64,000 bases of DNA, taken from NCBI RefSeq assembly GCF_900112205.1, contig NZ_FOKW01000005.1:1-64000 (forward strand), in the 5' to 3' direction. The notes beneath the pieces are model-generated. The model was not told the DNA's origin. It saw only the letters and a list, made by a program, of their open reading frames with translations, and did no database searches. Below are positions 55,450-63,805 of the stretch, piece by piece. A program made the translations under genes and the position numbers. The stretch comes from Natronobacterium haloterrestre (GTDB lineage Archaea > Halobacteriota > Halobacteria > Halobacteriales > Natrialbaceae). Within the stretch, counting starts at the first letter, position 1. The number at the start of each line of letters is the position of its first letter.

Positions 55450-57158
55450 TGCCCACGGTCGACATCGACCCCGACGAACTGCGCGACCTGACCGGCAAGG
55501 AGGAGAAAGCCGACGAGGAACTCAAGGAGGACCTGTTCGGCCTCGGCCTCGAGTTCGAGGGCCGCACCGAGGACGGCGAGTTCGAACTCGAGTTCGCCCC
55601 GGACCGCCTCGACCGGCTCTCGGTCGAGGGGGTCGCCCGCTCGCTGCGCTACCAGTACGGCGACGCCCGCGGGGTGCACGTCCCCTCGACCAACTCCGCG
55701 GAGTGGACCATCGAGGTCGACGAGTCGGTGCCCGAGGAACGGCCCTACGTTACGGGCGCGGTGATCCGCGACGTCGACCTGGACGAGGACGGCCTCGACT
55801 CGCTGATCCAGCTTCAGGAGAAGCTCCACGCGACGATGGGTCGCAAGCGCGCGAAGGGCGCGATCGGGATCCACGATCTGACGATGTTAAAAGGCAGCCC
55901 CGCCACGGAGGGGACCCCGACGATCGAGTACGTCGGCCTCGAACCCGACGAGGACACGTTCGTCCCCCTCGATTCGGACCGCGAGATGACGCCCGCGGAC
56001 GTCCTCGAGGACCACCCGACCGGCGAGACGTACGCCGATCTGGTCAGCGAGTACGAGCGGTATCCGGCGATCTACGACGACCTCGGGCTGTTCTCGTTCC
56101 CGCCGGTGATCAACGGCCGGCGCACCGAAGTCTCGACCGACTCGCGGGACCTGTTCGTCGAGATGACCGGCACGGACCAGTGGACGATCGACAAGATGCT
56201 CAACATCGTCTGCTACGCGCTGGCCGCCCGGGGAGCCACCCTCGAGGAGGTGCGAGTCGAGTACCCGGATCACGAGGTCGTCCGCCCCGACCTCTCGACG
56301 AAGACCAAGACGGTCGCTCACGACCGGATCGAGACCATCCTCGGGATCGACCTCGACCCCGAAGAAGTGATCGACCTCGCCGAGCGGTCGGGACTCGAGG
56401 CCGGGAAGGACGAGGACGACGGCAATCTGGTCTACGAGGTCACGATCCCGCCGTACCGCGTCGACGTCCTCCACCCGCTGGACGTCATCGACGACCTCGG
56501 CCGGGCCTACGGCTTCAACGACCTCGAGCCGAAGTACCCCGACGTCGGGACCGTCGGCGGCCGCCACGAGCGCTCCCGCCTCGAGCGATCGGTCCGCGAG
56601 CAACTCGTCGGGCTGGGCTTCGAGGACCTGCTGAACTTCCACATGATCAGCGAGGAAGAGAACTACGAGCGCCTCGACGTTGAGCCGGGCGAGGACGTCT
56701 ACGGCGCCGGGGAGCCGGCGACGATCAAGGGTCCATACAGCGAGGACTTCACCATGCTGCGGACGTGGGTCACGCCCTCGCTGCTGATGGTCTTGGAGCG
56801 CAACACTCACCGCGCGTACCCGCAGGACTTAGCGGAGATCGGCTTCACCGCGGAGGTCGACGAGAGCGAAAATACGGGCGTCGCCGAACGGCGCCGCGTC
56901 GGGGCCGTCCTCGCGAGCCACGAGGCCGGCTACGAGGACGCCAAGGCGCGACTGCAGGCGCTTTGCCGGAAGTTCGACGTCGATCTGGAGACGCCGCCGA
57001 CGGACCACCCGACCTTCATTTCGGGTCGAACGGCGAGCGTCGTCATCGACGGCGAGGAGGTCGGCGTCATCGGCGAGGTACATCCGAAGGTGCTCGTCGA
57101 GCACGACCTCGAGGTGCCGGTGGCCGGCTTCGAGTTCGACCTCGCGGCGCTCCGGTAG
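55449..57158 (+). CDS. pheT: Phenylalanyl-tRNA synthetase beta chain
   Basis: The 569-residue archaeal-type beta chain lacks the bacterial EMAP and C-terminal RNA-binding domains. Recognisable parts are the B1/B3-B4 editing region (LTMLKGSPATEGTPTIEYVG; FSFPPVINGRRTEVSTDSRD), the B5 domain (TVAHDRIETILGIDLDPEEV) and the class II-like C-terminal core (PGEDVYGAGEPATIKGPYSE; FIEFTAEVDE-like region near residue 470). It edits Tyr-tRNA-Phe and completes the enzyme with pheS. Confidence 0.97.
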   Translation: MPTVDIDPDELRDLTGKEEKADEELKEDLFGLGLEFEGRTEDGEFELEFAPDRLDRLSVEGVARSLRYQYGDARGVHVPSTNSAEWTIEVDESVPEERPYVTGAVIRDVDLDEDGLDSLIQLQEKLHATMGRKRAKGAIGIHDLTMLKGSPATEGTPTIEYVGLEPDEDTFVPLDSDREMTPADVLEDHPTGETYADLVSEYERYPAIYDDLGLFSFPPVINGRRTEVSTDSRDLFVEMTGTDQWTIDKMLNIVCYALAARGATLEEVRVEYPDHEVVRPDLSTKTKTVAHDRIETILGIDLDPEEVIDLAERSGLEAGKDEDDGNLVYEVTIPPYRVDVLHPLDVIDDLGRAYGFNDLEPKYPDVGTVGGRHERSRLERSVREQLVGLGFEDLLNFHMISEEENYERLDVEPGEDVYGAGEPATIKGPYSEDFTMLRTWVTPSLLMVLERNTHRAYPQDLAEIGFTAEVDESENTGVAERRRVGAVLASHEAGYEDAKARLQALCRKFDVDLETPPTDHPTFISGRTASVVIDGEEVGVIGEVHPKVLVEHDLEVPVAGFEFDLAALR

Positions 57159-57200
57159 CGGGGCGGTAGGTAGGCAACCACGGATCGACGGATCGCCGAC

Positions 57201-58049
57201 TCAAACCCGGCGGGTGAGGTGATCCCGGACGACCCGCTGACACTCCCGGCACCGCTCGAGCAGTCGAACCACCGTCGACAGGACCGGGTACGCCGACGGG
57301 AGTTCGCGATAGAGATAGGTCACCAGCGAGCGATGGACCAGGCCCGCCGTAGCGCCGGATGCCGCCGTTTCTCCAAGGACCGACTGCCGACGCTCGAGGA
57401 GACGTCGGCACGTCGCCCGGTGCTCCGCGAGCCGGTCGTGACGTCGGCACAGTGCCTCGAACCCCAGGTCCGAAAGCGGGGTCTCGTCGGCCTCGAGGAG
57501 CCACGCGCAGATCTCGGCGACCGCGTCGGCGCTCGAGCGGAGCGATTCGGCCTCGGTGTCGAGGGCGCGTTCCATCGCCTCGAGTTCGGCGCGGCGTCGA
57601 CGAGTCGCCGAGAGGACGACCTGCTTCAGGTCGGACGTGAACCGGCGGTCGGTCGAGGGGGCGAGTGCGACCGCGACGTCGTCGCCGAGTTCCTCCGCGA
57701 TAGTCGCCGACAACGGCTCGGCGTCGTCGACGTCCGCCACGCTGTACGGGCGGATCGTCTCCGCGAACAGATCGCGAACGTCCGCTCGGCGGTCGGCGTT
57801 GGCTGTCTCGCTATCGGCTATCGGTGCGGAGCGAACGGTGGCAACAGTCGAAGCGGGCACGGCCCGGCCGCCATCCGCGATGCGGGCGGTCGCGCGAGCG
57901 GGCGACGAAGACATCGCCGCCACCGCCGGAAGGGCATCGACGCCTTTGGCGAACCGGTCGACCGCCGACAGTTTTTCCGACACCGCTTCCCGTTCGTCCG
58001 TGACCCGCGCCGTTGCGTTCTCGAGTAACGCAGGAACGGCGTCGGTCAT
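57201..58049 (-). CDS. Helical haloarchaeal protein, second gene of metal-operator operon
   Basis: The start is the ATG at 58049 (282 residues), which overlaps the previous stop by one base. The protein is largely helical: an N-terminal coiled-coil-like stretch (LLENATARVTDEREAVSEKL), and a C-terminal half with many Arg/Cys (ALCRRHDRLAEHRATCRRLL; RLLERCRECQRVVRDHL). No signal or membrane helix. I recall similar proteins in haloarchaea as domains of unknown function; no role is assigned. Transcribed with 58049-59047 from the double operator. Confidence 0.75.
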   Translation of the reverse strand: MTDAVPALLENATARVTDEREAVSEKLSAVDRFAKGVDALPAVAAMSSSPARATARIADGGRAVPASTVATVRSAPIADSETANADRRADVRDLFAETIRPYSVADVDDAEPLSATIAEELGDDVAVALAPSTDRRFTSDLKQVVLSATRRRRAELEAMERALDTEAESLRSSADAVAEICAWLLEADETPLSDLGFEALCRRHDRLAEHRATCRRLLERRQSVLGETAASGATAGLVHRSLVTYLYRELPSAYPVLSTVVRLLERCRECQRVVRDHLTRRV

Positions 58050-59047
58050 CAGCGGGTCACCCCGGACGCGAGGACCAGTCCTCGGGAGCGATCCATCGGA
58101 TCGGTCGTAACTGTCGCCCGATAGGTCGACGGATCGGAGCCACACTCGACGCCGGTCTCAGCGTCAGCCTCAGCGCCGGTCTCAGCGCCGGTCTCAGCGC
58201 CGGTCTCAGCGCCGGCGATAGCCAGATTACGGCTCGGGGATCGGCGGAGGAGTTCGAGCGAGATCGGCAGCGTCACGATGCCGCCGTTGCCAGCGTTCGG
58301 GACGGGTTCGTCGAGTGCGTAGTCGTCGATAGTAACCGTCCACGAGCGCGCGCCAGTCCCCGGTTCGACCGTTCGGGACCGGATCGTGTATGCTCCGAGG
58401 AGCGCCGACCCCTGCAACTGTGCCAGCGTCGATTCGAGCGGGTCCTCCGCCGGCGGGGAAGCGGGAAGCCGCCGGGCGGCTCCGAGGAGAAGGTCTCGTT
58501 GCTCGGTCGGGTCGAGGACCGCCATCTCCGCGGCCATGCTCTCGAGCAGGCACAGACAGAGTTCGTCGGTGTGCTCGATACGCTCGGCGACATCGAAGTA
58601 GGTGTCCATGATCGCGTTCTCGAGGTCGTCGTGGGCAGAAACGGCGATCGCCTCGAACACCGCCCCGGCGACGGCGTGACAGAAGTCGATCAACGAACCG
58701 TCGCCGAAGGATTCGGTCGACGCCGGACGCTCCGGAGCCGTACTCTGCTCGGCCCGCTCCCGTGTGCTCTCCGACGACGAGTTGGGGGAGTCCCCCGCCG
58801 GTTCTCGGTTCCGCTCACAGACGATGACGTCGTAGGTCGGGAGACTCGGATCGTAGCGTCGAAGTGCTGCCCTGTACTGTTCGGTCGCTCGCGCCGCGGC
58901 CCTGGCAACCGGCCGATTCCGGAAAGACAGTCCCGCCGCCGGGACCGGTTGCTCGCCGGTCCGGCCGCAGACGAGGTAGTACCGGCCCGCATCGCTCGAG
59001 AGCGACGTGACGTACTGACGAATATCCTCGAGCGTCGTTCCAACCAT
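58049..59047 (-). CDS. Haloarchaeal protein of unknown function under TTTAGGT operators
   Basis: The 332-residue soluble protein begins VGTTLEDIRQYVTSLSSDAG and YYLVCGRTGEQPVPAAGLSF, followed by a helical segment (RAAARATEQYRAALRRYDPS). I remember this N-terminal layout from an uncharacterised haloarchaeal family. A Ser/Glu-rich linker separates it from a second domain (about 110-285). Near residues 275-300 a 12-base DNA repeat encodes ETGAETGAETGAE. The start codon directly follows an operator palindrome. The context suggests control by metal, probably iron; biochemical role unknown. Confidence 0.75.
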   Translation of the reverse strand: MVGTTLEDIRQYVTSLSSDAGRYYLVCGRTGEQPVPAAGLSFRNRPVARAAARATEQYRAALRRYDPSLPTYDVIVCERNREPAGDSPNSSSESTRERAEQSTAPERPASTESFGDGSLIDFCHAVAGAVFEAIAVSAHDDLENAIMDTYFDVAERIEHTDELCLCLLESMAAEMAVLDPTEQRDLLLGAARRLPASPPAEDPLESTLAQLQGSALLGAYTIRSRTVEPGTGARSWTVTIDDYALDEPVPNAGNGGIVTLPISLELLRRSPSRNLAIAGAETGAETGAETGAEADAETGVECGSDPSTYRATVTTDPMDRSRGLVLASGVTR

Positions 59048-59063
59048 TTTAGGTCAACCTAAA
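59048..59063 (-). promoter_or_regulatory. Operator palindrome abutting the 59047 start codon
   Basis: TTTAGGT-N2-ACCTAAA, perfect 7-base arms. It ends one base before the ATG of the minus-strand gene, where RNA polymerase would start or be clearing the promoter. The half-site TTAGG/CCTAA resembles DtxR/SirR/IdeR-type metal-regulator boxes. Confidence 0.7.
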
Positions 59064-59074
59064 TGCTGGCTGCC

Positions 59075-59082
59075 ATAAATAG
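59075..59082 (-). promoter_or_regulatory. TATA box between the two operators
   Basis: On the minus strand the sequence reads CTATTTAT, about 28-35 bases before the ATG at 59047, so the transcript has a very short leader. It is flanked on both sides by the TTTAGGT palindromes. Confidence 0.6.
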
Positions 59083-59098
59083 TTTAGGTGAACCTAAA
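59083..59098 (-). promoter_or_regulatory. Second, upstream operator palindrome
   Basis: TTTAGGT-N2-ACCTAAA again, 35 bases centre to centre from the downstream copy. It directly touches the upstream side of the TATA box, where it could block TFB binding. The pairing implies cooperative binding of a dimeric repressor. Confidence 0.7.
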
Positions 59099-59227
59099 CG
59101 ACTGGCGACGGGCCATGCTTTGAACTGTCGGTCCCCGCTGGTGGTGCGAAGAACCGGACCGGACCGCAGTCGATGCAGGCGGACCTATCGCTCCAGAGTG
59201 TACTCGGTTCGCGAAAGAACGGCCGTA

Positions 59228-59425
59228 TTAGAACTCGTGTTCGACTTCTTCCTCGTCCGCTTTCTGGATGATAATTTTACCGTCCCGTACCCGGACGAAG
59301 ACCTCGTCGCCGATATCCATGCCCGCGACTGCGAGTTCGTCCTCGTGGAGATTCAGATGGACGTTGTGGTAGTTGCCGTCTTCGTCTTTCGCACCGCTTG
59401 GACTCAGCTTCTTTTTCCGAACCAT
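59228..59425 (-). CDS. AbrB/SpoVT-like small DNA-binding protein
   Basis: The 65-residue protein begins VRKKKLSPSGAKDEDGNYHN and continues with HLNLHEDELAVAGMDIGDEV then FVRVRDGKIIIQKA. This is the swapped-hairpin AbrB pattern (beta, short helix with a glycine-D, beta). It is a probable transcription regulator or antitoxin-like protein, without an adjacent toxin. The AT-rich promoter on its right (about 59446-59470) is shared divergently with the MC1 gene region. Confidence 0.8.
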   Translation of the reverse strand: MVRKKKLSPSGAKDEDGNYHNVHLNLHEDELAVAGMDIGDEVFVRVRDGKIIIQKADEEEVEHEF

Positions 59426-59657
59426 CGCGGGATTCTATGACGAACTTCGCCGTAGGATATACTTAAGTGTTTTCTACCCGCCAACGACCGGTCACTGGAC
59501 ACGAAACCGTTCTCCGGACAAAAGCCTCGGCCGCCGGAGACCGGATACTGCGGGGAAGTGACGTCCGTAACCACTTAAAGATACCGACGCAGTCGGTCGA
59601 TTTTCGGGGATATCTTTATACTATCCCGTGCGCTGGGTTGACACGGAGGCGAAAACC

Positions 59658-59966
59658 ATGGTACGCGAAGACGGGAAACGAAACTTTGCGCTGCGAGAAT
59701 CGGACGGCGAAGAGTCGAGCGTCTTCTCGGGGAACACTCCCCGACAGGCGGCGCTCAAGGCAGCCCGGCGACTCGAGCCCGGCTCGAGCGAAGACGAGGC
59801 CGAGCGCGTCGAACTCCGACTCCGCGAGAAGGGAACCGACAAGGTCCACATCTACGACGGCTGGGCCTGGGAAGAGACCGCACCGGACGACAAGCCCGAC
59901 TGGATGCCCGAGGAGATCACGGAGGCCAACGTCTCCAAGAAGGGAATCGAACACCTCGACGAGTGA
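59658..59966 (+). CDS. MC1-family chromosomal protein
   Basis: I chose the ATG at 59658 (102 residues), which has GGAGG about 9 bases upstream; an earlier ATG at 59628 would lie near the TATA box (tctttatac, about 59611). The sequence NFALRESDGEESSVFSGNTP then RQAALKAARRL and VHIYDGWAWEE is the MC1 signature. MC1 bends DNA and is an abundant chromatin protein in haloarchaea and methanogens. The acidic surface fits high-salt cytoplasm. Confidence 0.94.
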   Translation: MVREDGKRNFALRESDGEESSVFSGNTPRQAALKAARRLEPGSSEDEAERVELRLREKGTDKVHIYDGWAWEETAPDDKPDWMPEEITEANVSKKGIEHLDE

Positions 59967-60117
59967 GAGTCCGGCCTTTTTCACGCTCACACCCGCTCGA
60001 GCGGCTGTGACAACGAGCAGTAACGCGGACGAGAGCTCGGTCCCCGCGAGTGTGGCGACGGCACAGCCGCCGAACGCGCCGTGAACTCGAGATCCGAGAC
60101 TCGGGATTCGAGAGTGC

Positions 60118-61803
60118 CTACTCCGTCGTGATCTCGAACCGGGCACCCCCCTCGTCGCCGTCCGTGACCGACACCGACCAGCCGTGGGCCGAGACGATCC
60201 GGTCGACGATCGACAGGCCGAGTCCCGTTCCACCGTCACCGGTGTACCCCTCCTCGAAGATCTGCTCGCGGCGATCTTCGGGGATGCCGACGCCGTCGTC
60301 CTCGAGCGCGAACCCCTCTTCTATCTCCTCGACCCGGATCGATACCGCGTCGCCGTTGTGTTCGACGGCGTTGCGGATCAGGTTCTCGAGCGCCTGCCGG
60401 AGCCGGCCCCGGTCCGCCTCCAGCGTGGGGAGATCGTCGGGCTCGAGTTCGAGGGTTGCGCCGTCGGTGGCGACGTCGTCCCAGGCGTCCCTGACGACCG
60501 ACTCGAGGGCGACGGGTTCGGTGTCGCCGACGCGGACCCCGTCGCGGGCGAGCGTCAGGAGGTCGTCGATCATCGCCTCCATCCGGTCGGCCGCGTCGAT
60601 CACGTCATCGAGATAGGCGTCGTCGCCGGTTTCGGAGACGAGTTCCGCCGACCCCGAGATGACGTTCAACGGGTTCCGAAGGTCGTGGCTAACGACGGAG
60701 GCGAACTGCTCGAGGCGCTCGTTCTGGCTGACGAGTTCCCGTCGCCGCTGGCGGCGCTCGAGCCGGTAGCCGACGAGTTCACCGAGCGTCCGGAGCTGTC
60801 GCCGGAGCTGTTCCGGCCAGGGACGGCACTGCCGCCCCGCGACGGCGAGGACGCCGGTCAGTTCCCAGTCGACGACGATCGGAACCGCGAGCAGCGCATC
60901 GAGGTCGCGTTCTTCGAGGTACGGATGCGGGTCCCGCGAGCAGTCAGGGGAGCCACGATCCGTGCCGCCGCGGATGCCCGCGGCCGCCCCCAGATCGCCG
61001 ATGAACCCCTCGGGGATCTCGAGGCCCTCCTCGGCCCCCAGGTCGATCGCCGACTCCCCGACCGTACCGGTCGCCGTCTCCGCATCGGTCCCGGCCGGCA
61101 CTGCGTGAACGTCGAACGCACGAATCGCCTCCTCGAACCCGGGGAACGACGCGGCCGGGAGCGGTTCCGGCTCCGAGTCGGTCGACTCGGGCCGGGCGAA
61201 CCAGGAGTGAGTCGGGACGAGCCGTTCGTCGTCCCCGTCGTACTCGAAGACGAGCGACCGGTCGGCATCGAGCCGTCGCCCGACCGACTCGAGTCCCCAC
61301 TCGATCTCGATGTCGACCTCGTCGTGGGCCGCTCCCATCAGCGAGCGCGCGACCTCGAGGACGGTCTCGCCGGCGTCGGAGATCGACGCCTCGTAGACGG
61401 CGTCGATCCGGTCCCGGAGCCGTCGGGGAGCGTCCGTTCCCGGCTCCGACCCGGCGTCCCGGTACACGACGTCGTCGACGCTCGCCCGGAGCAGCGCCCG
61501 CACCCACTCCGGGCTGTTGCCCGTCAGCTCCGACCGCGACACGAAGGGAACGATCGGAACGTCGGGACGGGCCGCGGCGACCGACTCGAGGCAGTCGACG
61601 ACCGACTGCGACTCCGCGGTCGCCCCCGCTGCGAGCACGAGACAGTCGACGTCGTCCGCGAGCAGGTCGGCCGTCGAATCGACCCCGGCGACCGTCGTCA
61701 CTCGATAGGTCGACTCGAGCGCGTCGACCGCCCGGTCGCGGACCGATCCATTTACCCCGGCGTACCGGACGTGAAAGGATCTACGCTCGCTCCCTACGGC
61801 CAC
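60118..61803 (-). CDS. Cytosolic sensor histidine kinase with degenerate receiver and GAF-like region
   Basis: The start is a GTG at 61803 (561 residues), with later starts possible. Residues about 10-125 look like a response-regulator receiver, but the phospho-acceptor position in DCLVLAAGAT is not Asp. A GAF-like sensor region follows (about 140-350; DALLAVPIVVDWELTGVLAV). The HisKA box VVSHDLRNPLNVISGSAELV has His373, and the ATPase has NAVEHNG, DDGVGIP and GTGLGLSIV. No membrane helix, so it senses an internal signal or partner. No cognate response regulator is adjacent. Confidence 0.92.
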   Translation of the reverse strand: MAVGSERRSFHVRYAGVNGSVRDRAVDALESTYRVTTVAGVDSTADLLADDVDCLVLAAGATAESQSVVDCLESVAAARPDVPIVPFVSRSELTGNSPEWVRALLRASVDDVVYRDAGSEPGTDAPRRLRDRIDAVYEASISDAGETVLEVARSLMGAAHDEVDIEIEWGLESVGRRLDADRSLVFEYDGDDERLVPTHSWFARPESTDSEPEPLPAASFPGFEEAIRAFDVHAVPAGTDAETATGTVGESAIDLGAEEGLEIPEGFIGDLGAAAGIRGGTDRGSPDCSRDPHPYLEERDLDALLAVPIVVDWELTGVLAVAGRQCRPWPEQLRRQLRTLGELVGYRLERRQRRRELVSQNERLEQFASVVSHDLRNPLNVISGSAELVSETGDDAYLDDVIDAADRMEAMIDDLLTLARDGVRVGDTEPVALESVVRDAWDDVATDGATLELEPDDLPTLEADRGRLRQALENLIRNAVEHNGDAVSIRVEEIEEGFALEDDGVGIPEDRREQIFEEGYTGDGGTGLGLSIVDRIVSAHGWSVSVTDGDEGGARFEITTE

Positions 61804-61938
61804 TGGTGTGCACCTCCATCGTGAGCCAGTCCTTCCGTAAGAGTTCGTCAGTTAGCCGAAATAATTTGTGGCAGAGAATGAAGCACTGTCGTCGTCGACC
61901 CGACGCGTTTTTGCGGGCGTCCCTGCAATAGGCTGGCA

Positions 61939-62757
61939 ATGACCGCAGTTACGCTCGGTCCCGAAGGAACCTACTCACACCGGGCGACGACCGCCGTCGC
62001 CGACGAGGACGAGATCGACTTCCGCCAGTCGGTGACCGCGATCGTCGACGCCGTCGCCGCCGGCGAACACGACCGGGGCGTCATCCCCATCGAGAACAGC
62101 ATCGAGGGCTCCGTGACGGAGAGTTTAGACGCCCTCGCCGAGTACGAGGTCGCCGTCGTCCGCGAGATCGTCACCCCGATCAGGCACGCCCTGCTCGCCC
62201 AGGGACCGGAGTTCGACACGATCGCCAGCCACTCGCAGGCGCTCGCACAGTGTCGCTCCTACCTCGAGCGGGAACACCCCGACGCCACCCTCGAGGCGGT
62301 CGCGAGCACCGCCCAGGGAGTCGAGTTCGCCCGCGACGATCCCTCGATGGCCGGGATCGGCCATCCCGCAAACGCCAGCAACGGCACCGACCTCGAGGTG
62401 CTCGCGGAGGACATCCAGGATCAGGACTCGAACGCGACGCGGTTCTTCGCCGTCGCGCCGGCCGACGAGCGCTCGAAAGGGGGCGGCAAAACCTCGCTGG
62501 TCGTCTACCCGAACGCCAACTACCCGGGCCTGTTGCTCGAGTTGCTCGAGCCGTTTGCCGACCGGTCGATCAACCTGACCCGCGTCGAGTCCCGGCCCAG
62601 CGGCCGACGACTCGGCGACTACGTCTTCCACGTCGACATCGAGGCCGGCCTCTACGAGTCCCGGACGAAAGAGGCCTTAGAGGAGATCGAGGAACTCGCG
62701 GAGAACGGGTGGGTGCGACGACTGGGATCGTACGATACGGAACACGTCGTGGAGTGA
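61939..62757 (+). CDS. pheA: Prephenate dehydratase
   Basis: It converts prephenate to phenylpyruvate in phenylalanine synthesis. The 272-residue protein has the dehydratase domain (LGPEGTYSHRA; IPIENSIEGSVTESLDAL; TRFFAVAPAD with the TRF motif) and a C-terminal ACT domain for Phe feedback (LTRVESRPSGRRLGDYVFHV). The start lies about 27 bases after a TATA-like gcgtttttgc, so the mRNA is likely leaderless. No Phe-rich leader ORF is visible here, in contrast to pheST. Confidence 0.97.
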   Translation: MTAVTLGPEGTYSHRATTAVADEDEIDFRQSVTAIVDAVAAGEHDRGVIPIENSIEGSVTESLDALAEYEVAVVREIVTPIRHALLAQGPEFDTIASHSQALAQCRSYLEREHPDATLEAVASTAQGVEFARDDPSMAGIGHPANASNGTDLEVLAEDIQDQDSNATRFFAVAPADERSKGGGKTSLVVYPNANYPGLLLELLEPFADRSINLTRVESRPSGRRLGDYVFHVDIEAGLYESRTKEALEEIEELAENGWVRRLGSYDTEHVVE

Positions 62758-62810
62758 CGGCGGCCGAGGTTACCGAAAGCCGTTTCCGCCCGTTCGCAGT
62801 ACGGGCACCC

Positions 62811-63266
62811 ATGACGCTCGAGACCGGCGCGGACGCACCCGACGTCACCGCACCCAACCAGAACGGCGAGGAGGTCTCCCCCGCGTTCGAGGAACCGACC
62901 GTCCTCTACTTCTACCCGCGGGACGATACCCCGGGCTGTACCGTCGAGGCGAATCAGTTCCAGCGGGAACTCGAGACCTACCGCGACGCCGGGGTCGCGG
63001 TCTACGGCGTCTCGACCGACGACGTCGACTCCCACCGGGAGTTCCGCGAGTCGGAAGGCCTCGAGTTCGACCTGCTCGCGGACCCCGACGGGGAGGTCGC
63101 CGACGCCTTCGACGTCGACGTCCGAAGCGGCGCGACCGCACGGACGACCTTCGTGCTCGCCGACGGCGAGGTGAAAGCGGTCTACGAGGGCGTCGATCCG
63201 GACGGCCACGCCCGCGAGGTGCTGCAGGACGCCCTCGAGGAAGGGATCGCGACGCTGCCGGAGTGA
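62811..63266 (+). CDS. bcp: Peroxiredoxin (Bcp/PrxQ type)
   Basis: The 151-residue thiol peroxidase starts at the ATG at 62811. It contains the PrxQ signature FYPRDDTPGCTVEANQF with peroxidatic Cys43. The resolving cysteine five residues later in many PrxQ enzymes is absent, so it may use an external thiol. It reduces peroxides in the cytosol. It lies 53 bases after pheA, perhaps with its own start. Confidence 0.94.
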   Translation: MTLETGADAPDVTAPNQNGEEVSPAFEEPTVLYFYPRDDTPGCTVEANQFQRELETYRDAGVAVYGVSTDDVDSHREFRESEGLEFDLLADPDGEVADAFDVDVRSGATARTTFVLADGEVKAVYEGVDPDGHAREVLQDALEEGIATLPE

Positions 63267-63378
63267 TCGTCGAAGGACCGAGGATCGCGAGAATCGCCGG
63301 AGGGAAGCGGCATCGAGCAGTCGTTCTGTCCTCGCGGTGCGGGCAGAATTTATCTCGCTGGAAGCCATACCACTGGAC

Positions 63379-63798
63379 ATGCGACGGAACCCGTTCGACG
63401 AAATCGAGGAAATGCTCGACCGCGTCAGCCGACAGGTCGAAGAGGGGATGACCGGCGGCGGCCTCCAGGTCCCGGGCTCGGTGCCGGTCGACGTCGCCGA
63501 CACCGACGAGGAGTACGTCGTCACCGCCGACCTCCCCGGCTACGAGACCGACGACATCGAACTGACCCTCTCGGACGGCACCCTCCGCCTCGACGCGACG
63601 CGCGAGGACGACCTCGAGTTCGCCGAGGGCGAGTACCTGCGACGCGAGCGGACCCGCAAGACGGCGAGTCGCCGGGTTCGCCTGCCGGAGCCAGTCGAGG
63701 AAGACGAGGTGACGGCGGGGTACGAGAACGGCGTGCTCACCGTGCGACTGCCGAAGGTCGGCGGCGGCACGGGCTCGAAGTCGATCGACATCGAGTAG
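63379..63798 (+). CDS. Hsp20/alpha-crystallin small heat-shock protein
   Basis: The 139-residue protein starts at the ATG at 63379 (RRNPFDEIEEMLDRVSRQVE). The alpha-crystallin domain runs from VPVDVADTDEEYVVTADLPG to AGYENGVLTVRLPKV, and the A-x-x-x-n-G-v-L-x-v signature is present. A typical IXI-type C-terminal motif is weak (SIDIE). It acts as an ATP-independent holdase. A TATA-like atttatc near 63348 precedes the gene. Confidence 0.94.
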   Translation: MRRNPFDEIEEMLDRVSRQVEEGMTGGGLQVPGSVPVDVADTDEEYVVTADLPGYETDDIELTLSDGTLRLDATREDDLEFAEGEYLRRERTRKTASRRVRLPEPVEEDEVTAGYENGVLTVRLPKVGGGTGSKSIDIE

Positions 63799-63805
63799 CG
63801 AGTCG

